64,000 nt of DNA. Origin: Paenibacillus sp. DMB20 (GTDB lineage Bacteria > Bacillota > Bacilli > Paenibacillales > Paenibacillaceae). Both the position numbers and the translations under genes were made by a program. Position 1 is the stretch's first letter. Every line of letters begins with the position of its first letter. The stretch covers positions 62,001 through 126,000 of the forward strand of contig NZ_LAZU01000028.1 in NCBI RefSeq assembly GCF_000987955.1, written 5' to 3'. The notes below the pieces were generated by a model. That model saw only the letters and a program-made list of their open reading frames with translations, made no database searches and was not told where the DNA came from. Shown here piece after piece: positions 56,601 to 64,000 of the stretch.

Positions 56601-57610
56601 GTCCGTCAAGAGCGCCGAGCCAGCTTCCGCCGGGAAGAGGCCTTGTCAAAGGCCAGGTTCCGCCGATGGAGTTCCAAACGGCGCTCCCTGCGCCGGGACA
56701 GGATGAAGGACAGCGCTCCGCCGAGCTTCGGAGCCTTATTCAGCGAATCAGCGCTTCATGGAGCGGCGAAAGAGCCCCTTCGATCAACCCGCTGCCGGAA
56801 AAAATAAGCCTGTCCGAGCTGTTAAGAATGGATCAGCCTTACGAACAGGTTTCGGGCGCAGGCAGGTTCCAGGTTCCGGTCGGACTCTCGACGGACGATC
56901 TGTCCCCATTCCTGGTTAATCTGGAAGAAGGGCCTCATTTCATCGTGGCCAGCCCGATGGAGGGCGGCAAAACGTCGTTCCTGCTAAGCTGGATGTTATC
57001 CCTTGCTCTTCATGCATCTCCCGAAGAGCTGGAGATTTATACGGTGGATACCCGTTATGGAAGCAGCGGACTCAGCCGGCTCAGGCATCTGCCGCATGTG
57101 CGCGGTCATGCCGAAAGCGAAGAGGAGCTGGCCCCGCTGATTGCCGGGCTCTATGAAAAAGTGCAGAACCGCACAAAAGAAGGAAACGATTCGGCTATTA
57201 TTTTATTCATCGATGATGCCGATGTCATGAGTAAGCAGCTCAATGATTTTACAATAAAAGATCAGCTGTCTTCGATTGTGAGACTTGGAAGAGACCGGAA
57301 GGTGCATGTCGTCCTTTCCGGCGTTCCGGCTGATTTTCCGACCTTTGGGGTGGATTGGTTTACGGACGTTAAAGCGTCGCAATCCGGATTTTTATTCGGG
57401 ACCCTGGATTCGAACGATTTGTCGTTCTTTAGAATCCCGTTTTCAGAATCTGCCAATAGTCCCGGGGGCCTAAAATTGCTTCCGCCGGGACAGGGGTACT
57501 ACGTAAAACGAAAATTTTCCAGAATTAAAGGCGCAGTTCCGTTCGACGAAATATGGAACGCCCAAAAATGGGTCACAGAAATTCGCGACCGATGGCATGT
57601 TGTAGTTTGA
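53619..57610 (+). pseudogene. essC: EssC-like FtsK/SpoIIIE ATPase of the type VII secretion system, frameshifted in this sequence
   Basis: The repaired protein is about 1328 aa. Removing extra bases in T10 53820-53829 (two bases), T7 53870-53876, A8 53892-53899 and A8 55010-55017 gives one frame. It begins MNVLYQRSPRIKPALHMEEM, directly before two membrane helices (~residues 35-85). No N-terminal FHA domain is seen, unlike the S. aureus EssC. Three ATPase domains follow: GTTGSGKSE (~489), GMPGLGKTT (~828), and a degenerate SPMEGGKTS (~1115). Walker B VIIIDEF, VIVIDGY and ILFIDDADV. It would be the motor of the secretion channel. Confidence 0.9.
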
Positions 57611-57626
57611 GGGGAGGTGGCTCATA

Positions 57627-58433
57627 ATGTTGACGATTCATGCTTCCAAGCAGGATACGATAACGCTTGACAATAAGGAATTTTTCTTTCTCGCGGGCAT
57701 TCTTGGCTCGGACCGTTTGCTTGGGGTAGAAGACCCCTTCAGCGGTTATCTGGCGGAGGAAATTGCCGGGGAATGGGAGGCCGCGAAAAGATCCCTTCTG
57801 GATAAGCGTTATTTGATACGCGAGGAGAGCGGGGAACTATCGATACCGCCCGAAGTGTTATCCCGCGTAGCCATCGCGGGGCTGGCGGAGCGTGCCTGTT
57901 GGTTGAAGTACGAGAATAGCGGCAAATCGTTTGAAGGATATTTGCACGTAACCGACGAAAATGTAATACAAGTAAGCAAGTGCGGAGAAAACGATTCGTG
58001 CTACATGCTCAGCGAGCTGGGCTCGATTGAAGATACATGCAATAAGCTTGTGGAGGATTTGGCTCTCAGCGATCAACCTTTGGGGGAGATACCCGCATTG
58101 CTGCTGAGCCGTAAAGAATTTGCGGATATTTACACCTGTGCTTCCGATACGAACAGCGATGAAATCAGCGACAGGCTGGCAAGATTGACTGACGATGCGG
58201 AAGGATCGATAGCACTGGCAAAATGTTTGAAAAATCGGGTTTCTTCGGGGGAACTTCAGCTGTCCATATGGAACGGGTACAACTGGGAGAGTCAAAATGC
58301 AGCGTTTGTCGCAAATGAGTCCATGAATTGGTTGCTGCGGATGAGTCTTCAGGGCGATCAGGATTGGCTGACCGCAGCGCCTGCAACCAAGGAGCAGTTT
58401 CATCATATGCTCCTTATGTGGCTGAAACAGTAA
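57627..58433 (+). CDS. T7SS-associated protein of unknown family (EspG-like size)
   Basis: 268 aa, no signal peptide or membrane helix. It begins MLTIHASKQDTITLDNKEFF, with FFFLAGILGSDRLLGVEDPF early on. The size, location between essC and the WXG100 genes, and mixed alpha/beta pattern recall the EspG-type substrate chaperones of mycobacterial ESX, but I see no defining motif. GAGGGGAGGTGG precedes the ATG. Inference only. Confidence 0.6.
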   Translation: MLTIHASKQDTITLDNKEFFFLAGILGSDRLLGVEDPFSGYLAEEIAGEWEAAKRSLLDKRYLIREESGELSIPPEVLSRVAIAGLAERACWLKYENSGKSFEGYLHVTDENVIQVSKCGENDSCYMLSELGSIEDTCNKLVEDLALSDQPLGEIPALLLSRKEFADIYTCASDTNSDEISDRLARLTDDAEGSIALAKCLKNRVSSGELQLSIWNGYNWESQNAAFVANESMNWLLRMSLQGDQDWLTAAPATKEQFHHMLLMWLKQ

Positions 58434-58461
58434 CGAGAGCCCGTTAGAAAGGTGAGGACCA

Positions 58462-59025
58462 ATGCGTATATCTGTCGAACCGGAATCGCTCCGGACATTA
58501 AGCCGTCAGCTTTTGCAATCCGGCGATCAAATTACGGCCATTACGAATCAGCTTAGCCAGGCGATCAACTCGCTGGTGTGGGAGACCTCCTTAAAAGCTG
58601 CGGTTATTGATGAATGGCAGTCGGCCCAACGCCTTGGAGAGCATCTGGGAGCTCTCTTGGCAAACATGGGCAAGCATTTGCAGGGAAAAGCGGATTTGTT
58701 CCAGGAAACGGATCATCAGTACAATACGATACTGGAGCACGCTTTGGTAGGCGGGGTGTCGCCGACAGCCCTGTTTGCGGCCTCCAAGCAGGAGGGGGGA
58801 AGCTCCATTTTGCCGGAATCGGGGCTTTCTTCATCCGTTATCTCGAATCCAAGCTCCGCGGCCGCCGCAGTCGGCATGAGCAGCGGAGACGGAGGGAATT
58901 CGGCAAAGCAGGCCGCCCTTAACGGTCAAGGATGGACATTTACGGATCCTTCCAATCTGGCATCGCCAACTAATTTGATTACTCCTTGTGTATTTTGGGT
59001 TTCAATTATGGGTCGTTGGGGGTAA
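58462..59025 (+). CDS. WXG100-like protein with C-terminal extension
   Basis: 187 aa. The N-terminal ~95 residues form a helical hairpin typical of ESX substrates (LLQSGDQITAITNQLSQAIN, then VWETSLKAAVIDEWQSAQRLG, with W-E-T at the usual W-x-G position). A Ser/Ala/Gly-rich linker follows (~100-155), then a hydrophobic tail FWVSIMGRWG. The tail DNA (from ~58970) looks AT-richer and may be truncated or shifted. Probable secreted partner or substrate. Confidence 0.7.
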   Translation: MRISVEPESLRTLSRQLLQSGDQITAITNQLSQAINSLVWETSLKAAVIDEWQSAQRLGEHLGALLANMGKHLQGKADLFQETDHQYNTILEHALVGGVSPTALFAASKQEGGSSILPESGLSSSVISNPSSAAAAVGMSSGDGGNSAKQAALNGQGWTFTDPSNLASPTNLITPCVFWVSIMGRWG

Positions 59026-59121
59026 TTGGAATTTAGGTCTGAGGACATTTTGTAAATCTTACCAACATAGGATAAGATGACAATTGTTGATCAGAACCGA
59101 TAATACAAAGGAGGTACATAC

Positions 59122-59397
59122 ATGGCAGGTCGCATTTTAATTACGCCTGAACAAGTAGAACAAGTAGCAAATCAATTTAAGCAAAGCGGTGAGCAAAGCC
59201 AGCAAATCGTTAACAGCCTGACTCAATCCGTGAATGGTATGGAAGGCCAATGGGACGGTATGACCAAACAGCGTTTCTTCCAGGAATTCCAGGAAGCAAG
59301 TCGTCTGATGAACTCTTTTGTGCAGACGCTTGACAGCATCAGCAACGAGCTGAAAGCCATTGCCCAAAAATTCCGCATGGCGGACGAATCTCGCTAA
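59122..59397 (+). CDS. esxA: WXG100 family secreted protein EsxA-like
   Basis: 91 aa. WXG motif in MEGQWDGMTKQRF at the helix hairpin turn, helical on both sides, and a C-terminal FRMADESR. This is the standard small substrate/structural partner of type VII secretion. AAAGGAGGTAC precedes the ATG. A terminator follows at 59441, so expression may be separated from the kinase gene. Confidence 0.93.
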   Translation: MAGRILITPEQVEQVANQFKQSGEQSQQIVNSLTQSVNGMEGQWDGMTKQRFFQEFQEASRLMNSFVQTLDSISNELKAIAQKFRMADESR

Positions 59398-59440
59398 TTT
59401 TCAATTGGTCCTTTTTGCTATATAATAGGTTCATAGAGAA

Positions 59441-59474
59441 GAAAACCGGGTGTTTGACGACTCCCGGTTTTCTT
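59441..59474 (+). terminator. Terminator after esxA
   Basis: GAAAACCGGG (59441-59450) pairs with CCCGGTTTTC (59463-59472). It lies between esxA and the kinase gene. Confidence 0.85.
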
Positions 59475-59545
59475 GCAATCCAGAAGCTTTATGTAAGAAT
59501 CATCTTTAACAATTGCGTATGAAAGATGCCGAGAGGAGGATATTC

Positions 59546-61644
59546 ATGAGTTTTCAGCCGAATCCGGGCGATGAAATAATCATAAACGGAACGGCCTATA
59601 CGGTGGGACAGCATCCCGCGGCTCCTGGTCTGGCCTATGCTCAGGCAGGCAGGCAAGGGATTGTATACCAGCTTCTGCCAGTAGACGGAAAGATTCACGA
59701 GGCTAAAGCCTTGAAGGTGTTCTTTCCGAAATTCCGGATCCCCGCCATGGTGTATCAATCGGAGCATATGGCGAATTACCGGGAAATCCCCGGTTTGATG
59801 GTATGCAGCCGAGATGTGCTCACTCCCGAAAGAAACGGAGACTTGATTGCGGAATACCCGGACCTGCTGTATGCCGTAATGATGCCATGGGTTTACGGGA
59901 TTACCTGGTTCGATGTAATCAGTGATCAGCGAACCCTGGGACGCGGCGATAGCCTGCTGCTCGCTAAAGCGCTGGCTGCCATCGGTTCGAGTATGGAACA
60001 GCGCGGCTTGGCGCATTGCGACTTGTCGGCGCCAAACGTCATGCTTCCGTTTTTTTCGGAAGTGAAGCTGCCTGAAGGCTCAGCTGCAGTCGAGCTGGTG
60101 GACGTGGAGCAGATCTATAGTCCCAAAATGGACCGTCCCGATGTGCTGCTGGCCGGTTCCCCGGGCTACGCGGCGCATCGGACGGTACACAGCGGTTTAT
60201 GGAGCGCATACGCCGATCGCTTTGCCGGAGCGGTAATCATTGCCGAAATGCTCGGTTGGAGCGACCCGGCCATCGTGACCAAAGCTTGGGGCGAGAGCTA
60301 TTTTGATCAGCATGAGATGCAGACGCCTTGCGAGCGGTACTTTTTGCTTAAAAAAATCCTTGGGTCAACGATGGGGCACGGGCATTGCGGATCTGTTCGG
60401 ACGCGCCTGGGACAGCCAGGATTTAAGCAGCTGCCCTACCTTCGGGGAATGGCTGGTCGGGCTTTCAGGGCTTTCGGAGGAAGAGCCGGTTATCGAGGCG
60501 GCCGGGACTTCGAAACTCATGGCTGCCGGCTCGGAAGATAAGCCCCGGGTTGATCCTGTTCAAGCCGAACAGCATGCCGCCGAGACGCTCGGCATTACCC
60601 CCGGCAACCGGGAAGTGAACGACAACGTTGTAGGCCGTTTGTTCCATCAGGCAAGAGATCTGGAGAGTGCCGGCAACCTTGCCGGAGCGCTTGAAATTTT
60701 CCGGTCTGCCTATCATTTCGTAAAAAAGGACAGTCCGCTCGAAGTGGAGCTGGCCGCTGCGATCAAGGGTCTGGAGGAAAAGTTGTATCCGCCGGAGCCA
60801 GCCAAGAAGGGCTGGAGGGCCGTCGTTGGTTCGAAGAAATTCATGATTTCCACTGCGGCTGCCGTCGCCATTCTGGCGGGTTCGGCTTTTACGGTGAACC
60901 AGATTTTGGCGGAGAAAGCGGAGAGCCGCCAGCAGGAAGAAGCCAAGCTTGAGGCGCAAAGGAAAGCCAAGGCCGCCGAGGAGGCCCGCCTGAAGGAGCA
61001 GCAGGCCGCTGAGAAGAAAGCGGAAGAAGAACGAAAAAAAGCGGAAGCGTTAAAACAGGAAGAAGAACGCAAAAAAACGGAAGCGGCCCGCAAAAAAGGC
61101 TGCCGAAGCGGAAAAGGCCAAACAGGCAGCCGAAAAAGCCGAACTCCAGGAAAAATATGAGAAGCAGGCCAAATACGAGGCTTATCTGGCCAAGGTTGAA
61201 GCCAATAAGAAGAAGCAGGCGCTTCAGGATAAGTACGACCAGCAGAAAAAATACGAACAGTACTTGGCCCAGCTGGAAGAAAAGAGAAAAAAGCAAGCTG
61301 CGGAAGCCGACGCTAAAGCCCGGGCTGCCGAGGCAGCCAGAAAAGAAGCGGCCCGCCGAAAGGAAGAGGCGCGCAGGCAGCAGGCGAAAATGGAGGCAGC
61401 CAGAGCGGAGCAGCTGAGAAAGCAAAGGTCCGAAAACGTGGTGACCCTGATCGCCACGTATAATAAAGTGTATAATGCTCAGGTAGCCGGAAATCTGTCC
61501 CGGGCAAGGAATTTTGCCCGCGATTTCTTGTCCATGTACCAAAAAGACGCGGCATATTATAAAACCGTAGGCAAATTGAGTATACGTGCAAACTCCATTA
61601 CCCTCTTTTTGGAAGACAGCAATTTCTGGCTGCCAAGTTATTGA
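59546..61644 (+). pseudogene. Membrane protein kinase with TolA-like coiled coil (EssB/YukC-like role), frameshifted in this sequence
   Basis: The repaired protein is 698 aa (one A fewer in each of A7 60350-60356 and A6 61093-61098). The kinase-like domain (residues ~1-290) has the ATP lysine K57 (ALKVF), catalytic loop HCDLSAPN (H157, D159, N164) and metal Asp D186 (DVE instead of DFG). A linker leads to one transmembrane helix (~432-454), then a very charged Ala/Lys/Glu/Arg coiled coil (~455-630) and a C-terminal helical domain. Fold order matches EssB/YukC (kinase fold, TM, outer domain), but those are pseudokinases. Start ATG 59546 after GAGAGGAGG. Confidence 0.85.
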
Positions 61645-61670
61645 CATACCGAATGCAGAGGTGTTTACAC

Positions 61671-62423
61671 GTGAACTATACGATTCAAGCTTCTCAGCGT
61701 ACCCCAGCGCTTATTATTTACTTAATCGATATCAGCGCTTCGATGAACATGCTGATGGAGGGACGGAGGCGGATCGATGTCGTTTATGATGCCTTGTCCC
61801 TGGCGATCCGGCAGATGGTGTTTCGTTCGACCAAGGGCAATCGGCTTACGCCCCGCTACCGGATCGCTATCCTTGCCTACAGCGATGACGTTTACGACTT
61901 GCTGAACGGCATTAAGGGAATTGATGAAATCGCGGCCGTCGGCTCTTTGCCGGATTTGACCCCCAAGCGGTTTTCGGATTCCGCGAAGGCATTTCTGCAG
62001 GCGGAGAGAATCCTGCAGGCCGAAATCCCGAATATGCAGGATTGTCCGGCCCCGCTTGTTTGCCATATGACGGACGGAGTGGCAACCGGGGACGACCCTG
62101 AGCCGATGGCCCGCAGAATCATGAGTTTGAGCGTTCCGGACGGGAACGTGCTCGTCGAGAACATTTTCATTTCGGATCATCTGATGAGTCAGCCGGTGAG
62201 CGAGCCTCGCCGCTGGAAAGGAATTCTGCCGGACACCAATCTGGAAGATGAGCATGCCCGAAAGCTTAAAATGATGTCATCCGTTCTGCCGGAAAGCTAC
62301 CGGGAGATGTTAGTCGAAGCGGATTATCAATTAAGCCCCGGCGCTCTGATGATGCTGCCCGGCACATGCGCAGAGCTGGTATCCATTGGATTCCAGATGT
62401 CTGCGGCAACGCCGGTAAGGTAG
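61671..62423 (+). CDS. von Willebrand factor A (vWA) domain protein of the T7SS locus
   Basis: 250 aa. MIDAS motif DISAS (IIYLIDISASMNMLM) near residue 20, with the later MTDGVATGDD completing it. GTG 61671 is 7 bases after GAGGTG; upstream starts overlap the kinase end. No signal peptide, so cytoplasmic. Between kinase and phosphatase genes, resembling TerY-type vWA-PP2C-kinase trios. Ligand unknown. Confidence 0.85.
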   Translation: MNYTIQASQRTPALIIYLIDISASMNMLMEGRRRIDVVYDALSLAIRQMVFRSTKGNRLTPRYRIAILAYSDDVYDLLNGIKGIDEIAAVGSLPDLTPKRFSDSAKAFLQAERILQAEIPNMQDCPAPLVCHMTDGVATGDDPEPMARRIMSLSVPDGNVLVENIFISDHLMSQPVSEPRRWKGILPDTNLEDEHARKLKMMSSVLPESYREMLVEADYQLSPGALMMLPGTCAELVSIGFQMSAATPVR

Positions 62424-62429
62424 GCGCTT

Positions 62430-63260
62430 ATGAGATGTTCCAACGCGGGCCGGCAGCCCAGAGGACTTGATCAAGCTGCGGATTCCTATGTTTACGAGAG
62501 CAAGCAGACGCTCGAACAACCGGTTACGTCGGTCAAACGGCAATTTCTGTGCAGGTATGCTTACGGAAGAGCGGCTGAAACCGTAATGTTGTCAGAGAAG
62601 GGTCAAGACTACATGGCTTTTGCCATTGACGGGGGAGTGTGCAGCTTCGTTCTGTGCGACGGCGTCGGTTTAAGCTTCCGTGGGGATTTTGCTTCCCGGT
62701 ATTTGGGCAGCGGTCTTCTGAGTTGGTTGCGGTCCGGAAATGAGCTGGGCCTGCAGCAGCTTGAAAGCAAACTGATGGAGCTTTCCCAAGGAGCTGCGCG
62801 GGAATCCGCCAGTCTGCGGGTGGATGATAACATCCCGCAGCTGCTCAAAGAGGTTCTCCTGGAGAAACAACGCCAAGGCAGTGAAGCCATGTACATATGC
62901 GGGCGTATCGAGCTCCCCGGTCGATTTCAGAGAAAAGGAAAAATGTGGATGGCCTGGCAGGGAGATTCCCGCCTTCGCATGTTTCAGCATCATATGGAGC
63001 TCACTTCCCGTTTCGGCGGCAGGTTTCACACTTCTGAGCGCTGGTCCACACGGTGCGGGCCGGTCGGAGGCAAGCCGAACGTATATGAATGCAGGCTGGA
63101 TAACCCGTCAGGTTACCGGCTGCTGATGTATAGCGATGGTTTGAACGATCTGGATCCGATATCGGAAGCGGTGCCGGACGACCAGGTCCAGGTGCTGATG
63201 AACTCCTTGCACACAGGCGGCCTGGAGGACGACGCATCTTTTTTGGAAATATCGTGGTAG
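62430..63260 (+). CDS. PP2C-like Ser/Thr protein phosphatase
   Basis: 276 aa. PP2C metal-binding motifs are recognisable: FVLCDGVGLSFRGDFAS, AWQGDSRLRMF, LLMYSDGLND and EDDASFLEI. It starts 6 bases after the vWA gene. It probably reverses phosphorylation made by the linked kinase. The first ~35 residues have no recognised domain. A terminator follows at 63300. Confidence 0.85.
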   Translation: MRCSNAGRQPRGLDQAADSYVYESKQTLEQPVTSVKRQFLCRYAYGRAAETVMLSEKGQDYMAFAIDGGVCSFVLCDGVGLSFRGDFASRYLGSGLLSWLRSGNELGLQQLESKLMELSQGAARESASLRVDDNIPQLLKEVLLEKQRQGSEAMYICGRIELPGRFQRKGKMWMAWQGDSRLRMFQHHMELTSRFGGRFHTSERWSTRCGPVGGKPNVYECRLDNPSGYRLLMYSDGLNDLDPISEAVPDDQVQVLMNSLHTGGLEDDASFLEISW

Positions 63261-63299
63261 GCAAGTCGACCCGAGAGTATCAAATTGAATGAACCATGA

Positions 63300-63328
63300 A
63301 AGCCGGGCCTTCTAGGTCCGGCTTTTTT
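63300..63328 (+). terminator. Terminator after PP2C gene (end of T7SS locus)
   Basis: AAGCCGG-CCT pairs with AGG-CCGGCTT, then TTTTT. Confidence 0.85.
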
Positions 63329-63392
63329 AGGCTGCGGCGGAACAGATCATCGGGTTATCGGCCGATTTGTAAAGGATGCGTTTAACCAAACA

Positions 63393-63451
63393 TTGACACC
63401 CCTTATTTTAATGTGTATATTGTATATATACATTGATTATTTTATATACAC
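63393..63451 (+). promoter_or_regulatory. Promoter and operators of the GntR gene
   Basis: TTGACA (63393-63398), 17-base spacer, TATATT (63416-63421). TGTATATATACA (63421-63432) is a palindrome. GTGTATAT (63413-63420) and ATATACAC (63444-63451) form an outer dyad. This is the typical nested operator of YtrA-type regulators. Confidence 0.7.
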
Positions 63452-63500
63452 ACTTGTTCGGGATGTACGCATCAGAAAATATTGAAGCAAAAGGCAGGCG

Positions 63501-63890
63501 GTGAGCAACATTCATATTTTACTTTCACATTCCAGCGGCGAGCCTATTTATGTTCAAATCGAAAGGCAAGTCAGGCAGAGCATTATGCGAGGAGAACTGA
63601 AGCCGGGCGATCCGCTCCCTTCGATCCGGCAGCTGGCGAAGGATTTGGGCATCAGCGTCATTACGACCAAACGGGCCTACAACGAATTGGAGCAATTGGG
63701 ACTGATCGAATCCATGGTGGGCAGGGGCTCATTTGTATCCGGCGCCAACCGGGAGATGATCAGGGAGCAGCGTCTTCGTGCTGTGGAGGACAAGATCAGA
63801 GAGCTTTTGGAGGAAAGTCGGGGCATTCCTCTGGAACTTCAAGAGCTCATGGAAATGATATACACATTGGATAAGGAGGAGCGCGAATGA
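63501..63890 (+). CDS. GntR family regulator, YtrA type
   Basis: 129 aa. Winged helix YVQIERQVRQSIMRGELKPG...LPSIRQLAKDLGISVITTKRAYNELEQLG, with a short C-terminal helix in place of an effector domain, as in YtrA. GTG 63501 with AAGGCAGGC upstream. Overlaps the ABC ATPase gene by 4 bases, so it is an autoregulated ABC operon. It could also act on other sites in the window, but no match was found. Confidence 0.9.
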   Translation: MSNIHILLSHSSGEPIYVQIERQVRQSIMRGELKPGDPLPSIRQLAKDLGISVITTKRAYNELEQLGLIESMVGRGSFVSGANREMIREQRLRAVEDKIRELLEESRGIPLELQELMEMIYTLDKEERE

Positions 63891-64000
63891 TTCATTCGGA
63901 AAAAATGGAAGTCCGTGATATTCCTGCACTCGAGCTGAAGGGGTTGAATAAATCCTACGGTTCCTTTTGCCTTGACGAGATATCCTTCAGCATACCGAAA
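63887..64000 (+). CDS. ABC transporter ATP-binding protein (3' end outside window)
   Basis: Only 38 codons are visible: MIHSEKMEVRDIPALELKGL and then NKSYGSFCLDEISFSIPK, the start of an ABC ATPase before Walker A. ATGA overlap with the GntR gene. Probably the YtrB-like part of a small exporter. Confidence 0.8.
   Translation, partial: MIHSEKMEVRDIPALELKGLNKSYGSFCLDEISFSIPK

Noticed and set aside
12250..61644. Programmed ribosomal frameshifting or true pseudogenes as the explanation for the broken genes
   Set aside because: All changes are extra bases in single-base runs across unrelated genes, with no consistent slippery heptamer, stimulatory structure or internal ribosome signal; shared error is simpler.
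1..64000. CRISPR array, prophage, integrative element, tRNA or rRNA genes
   Set aside because: No regular repeats with spacers, no integrase or structural phage genes, and no cloverleaf or rRNA sequence was recognised on either strand.

Overview
The window is a piece of a low-GC Gram-positive, spore-forming chromosome, most likely Paenibacillus or a close relative. The evidence is a spore cortex lytic enzyme (sleB), spoVS with a sigma-H-like promoter, a Bacillus-type LexA box at recA, a bacillithiol-type reductase (ypdA), and the Bacillales gene order ymfF-ymfH-ymfI-ymfJ-ymfK-rodZ-pgsA-cinA-recA-(recX)-rny-ymdB-spoVS-...-miaB-ymcA. No rRNA, tRNA, CRISPR array, integrase or intact insertion sequence was seen.

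Layout. 1-22200 is conserved housekeeping: sleB; peptidase pair ymfFH; ymfI/J/K; rodZ; yajQ; pgsA; cinA; recA-recX; rny; ymdB; spoVS; a dipeptidase; korAB; pduL; miaB; ymcA. 22300-25300 is an NAD salvage group (NrtR-like Nudix regulator, pncA, pncB). 25600-34100 holds a quinone-reductase-like enzyme, two lipoproteins, moaB, a CobW GTPase, a cupin regulator, tdh-kbl and a cysteine-rich copper protein. 34200-40000 holds an OPT transporter with a PqqD-like segment, a two-gene ABC transporter, a small HEPN-like protein and an SLH protein. 40100-44340 is a minus-strand BmrCD-type multidrug ABC operon with a leader peptide ORF and a terminator hairpin in front of it. 44400-52850 is a mixed set: HesB-like, Nudix, ABC exporter, DUF441, ypdA, ArsR-DUF2087, and a padR/DUF1700/DUF4097 operon. 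53100-63330 is a type VII (ESX/Ess-like) secretion locus: EsaB/YukD, EssC, two WXG100-type proteins, an unrecognised protein, and a signalling trio of membrane-bound protein kinase, vWA protein and PP2C phosphatase. The window ends in a ytrA-like GntR gene and the start of an ABC ATPase.

A dominant feature of this sequence is about 22 homopolymer runs, each carrying one extra base (one has two). Together they break 16 gene models, including rny, recX, cinA, korA, tdh, essC and the T7SS kinase. Removing the extra bases restores one full-length frame in every case. I read these as sequencing or assembly errors, not decay. Broken genes are typed 'pseudogene' only because the given sequence is broken; the evidence field gives the repaired length.

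Most interesting: the T7SS locus with its own kinase/phosphatase/vWA trio; the ribosome-attenuation-like leader of the Bmr operon; and a pair of 115-base structured intergenic repeats whose hairpin arms differ in a compensatory way and which end in a terminator.
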